Part shown: piece by piece, positions 23,630 to 23,906 of the stretch
How the letters are laid out: each line of letters starts with the position of its first letter
Position numbering within the stretch: the first letter of the stretch is position 1
NCBI RefSeq assembly: GCF_001949145.1
Contig: NW_019091379.1
Coordinates: 1,183,259 to 1,207,164, forward strand
Direction of reading: 5' to 3'
Length of the DNA stretch: 23,906 nucleotides
Source of the DNA: Acanthaster planci
Lineage: Eukaryota > Echinodermata > Asteroidea > Valvatida > Acanthasteridae
The notes under the pieces: model-generated
Told to the model about the DNA's origin: nothing
Seen by the model: the letters and a program-made list of their open reading frames with translations, nothing else
Database searches by the model: none
Made by a program: the position numbers and the translations under genes

Positions 23630-23906
23630 GTCCAGGTTTTTTAAATTCGTCCGTGGGATAGAGCCTGAGAGTAAAAGGTCACGCAGCAAGTTTCTGGAAC
23701 CCTCGCGTGGTCCGCCTATGGGATTTTACATGGGGTCGTCCTATCACGCTCGATAATTTGGGGACGAATGATTCCTAAACGAAACCATTCAAAGAAACAT
23801 TAATGTCGTCATTTTACCCTTGTGTTCCTTTTTAAAGTGACATTTCAGAAAAGTTTCCTCGATATTTGTTAAAAACGAAATTTATAAGCGACCCTTCACT
23901 TCCGGC

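Noticed and set aside
1-23906. CRISPR arrays, operons or bacterial genes
   Set aside because: No regularly spaced identical repeats, no ribosome-binding-site-led frames, and clear spliceosomal introns throughout.

Overview
The window is a piece of an intron-rich animal genome, containing one assembly gap of about 100 Ns. It holds the middle of a single large gene on the minus strand. That gene encodes a protein made of serial C-type lectin-like domains (CTLDs), the general layout of the macrophage mannose receptor / PLA2 receptor / DEC-205 group. Seventeen exons (2384 coding bases, 794 codons) can be chained from 20352 down to 533. Every junction is GT-AG and every junction keeps frame. They encode five complete long-form CTLDs and the start of a sixth. 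The gene runs off the left edge, and its first exon was not found on the right.

The organism is probably a marine invertebrate, most likely a deuterostome (echinoderm, hemichordate or amphioxus). Grounds are the multi-CTLD gene with short exons and 0.3-2.6 kb introns, a tRNA-headed SINE with the 'CCTCTCTCCACCC...GGGTA' type of body, many TACATGTA words and CTCGAGT/GACTTGA clusters, and many short foldback elements. This is inference only.

Layout in transcript order (right to left): 23.9-20.4 kb is non-coding upstream DNA with a CpG-rich patch near 22 kb (possible promoter), degenerate tandem repeats and foldback elements. CTLD1 is at 20352-16009, introduced by a 21-bp microexon. CTLD2 is at 13422-12215, CTLD3 at 11773-9482, and CTLD4 at 8444-4180, again introduced by a 21-bp microexon. 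CTLD5 is at about 4170-1059 and shares an exon with the end of CTLD4. The start of CTLD6 is at 660-533. Domain linkers are mostly joined at phase-1 introns, as expected for shuffled or duplicated extracellular modules.

The five domains each keep six cysteines but differ at the Ca2+/sugar site. CTLD5 has QPD + WND (complete, galactose-type prediction), CTLD1 has QPD + WYD, CTLD2 EPS + WDD, CTLD3 EPD + WSD, and CTLD4 a degenerate site with WGT. The introns hold a SINE, several foldback elements and two copies of a terminal-inverted-repeat element. No second gene, RNA gene or CRISPR array could be supported.
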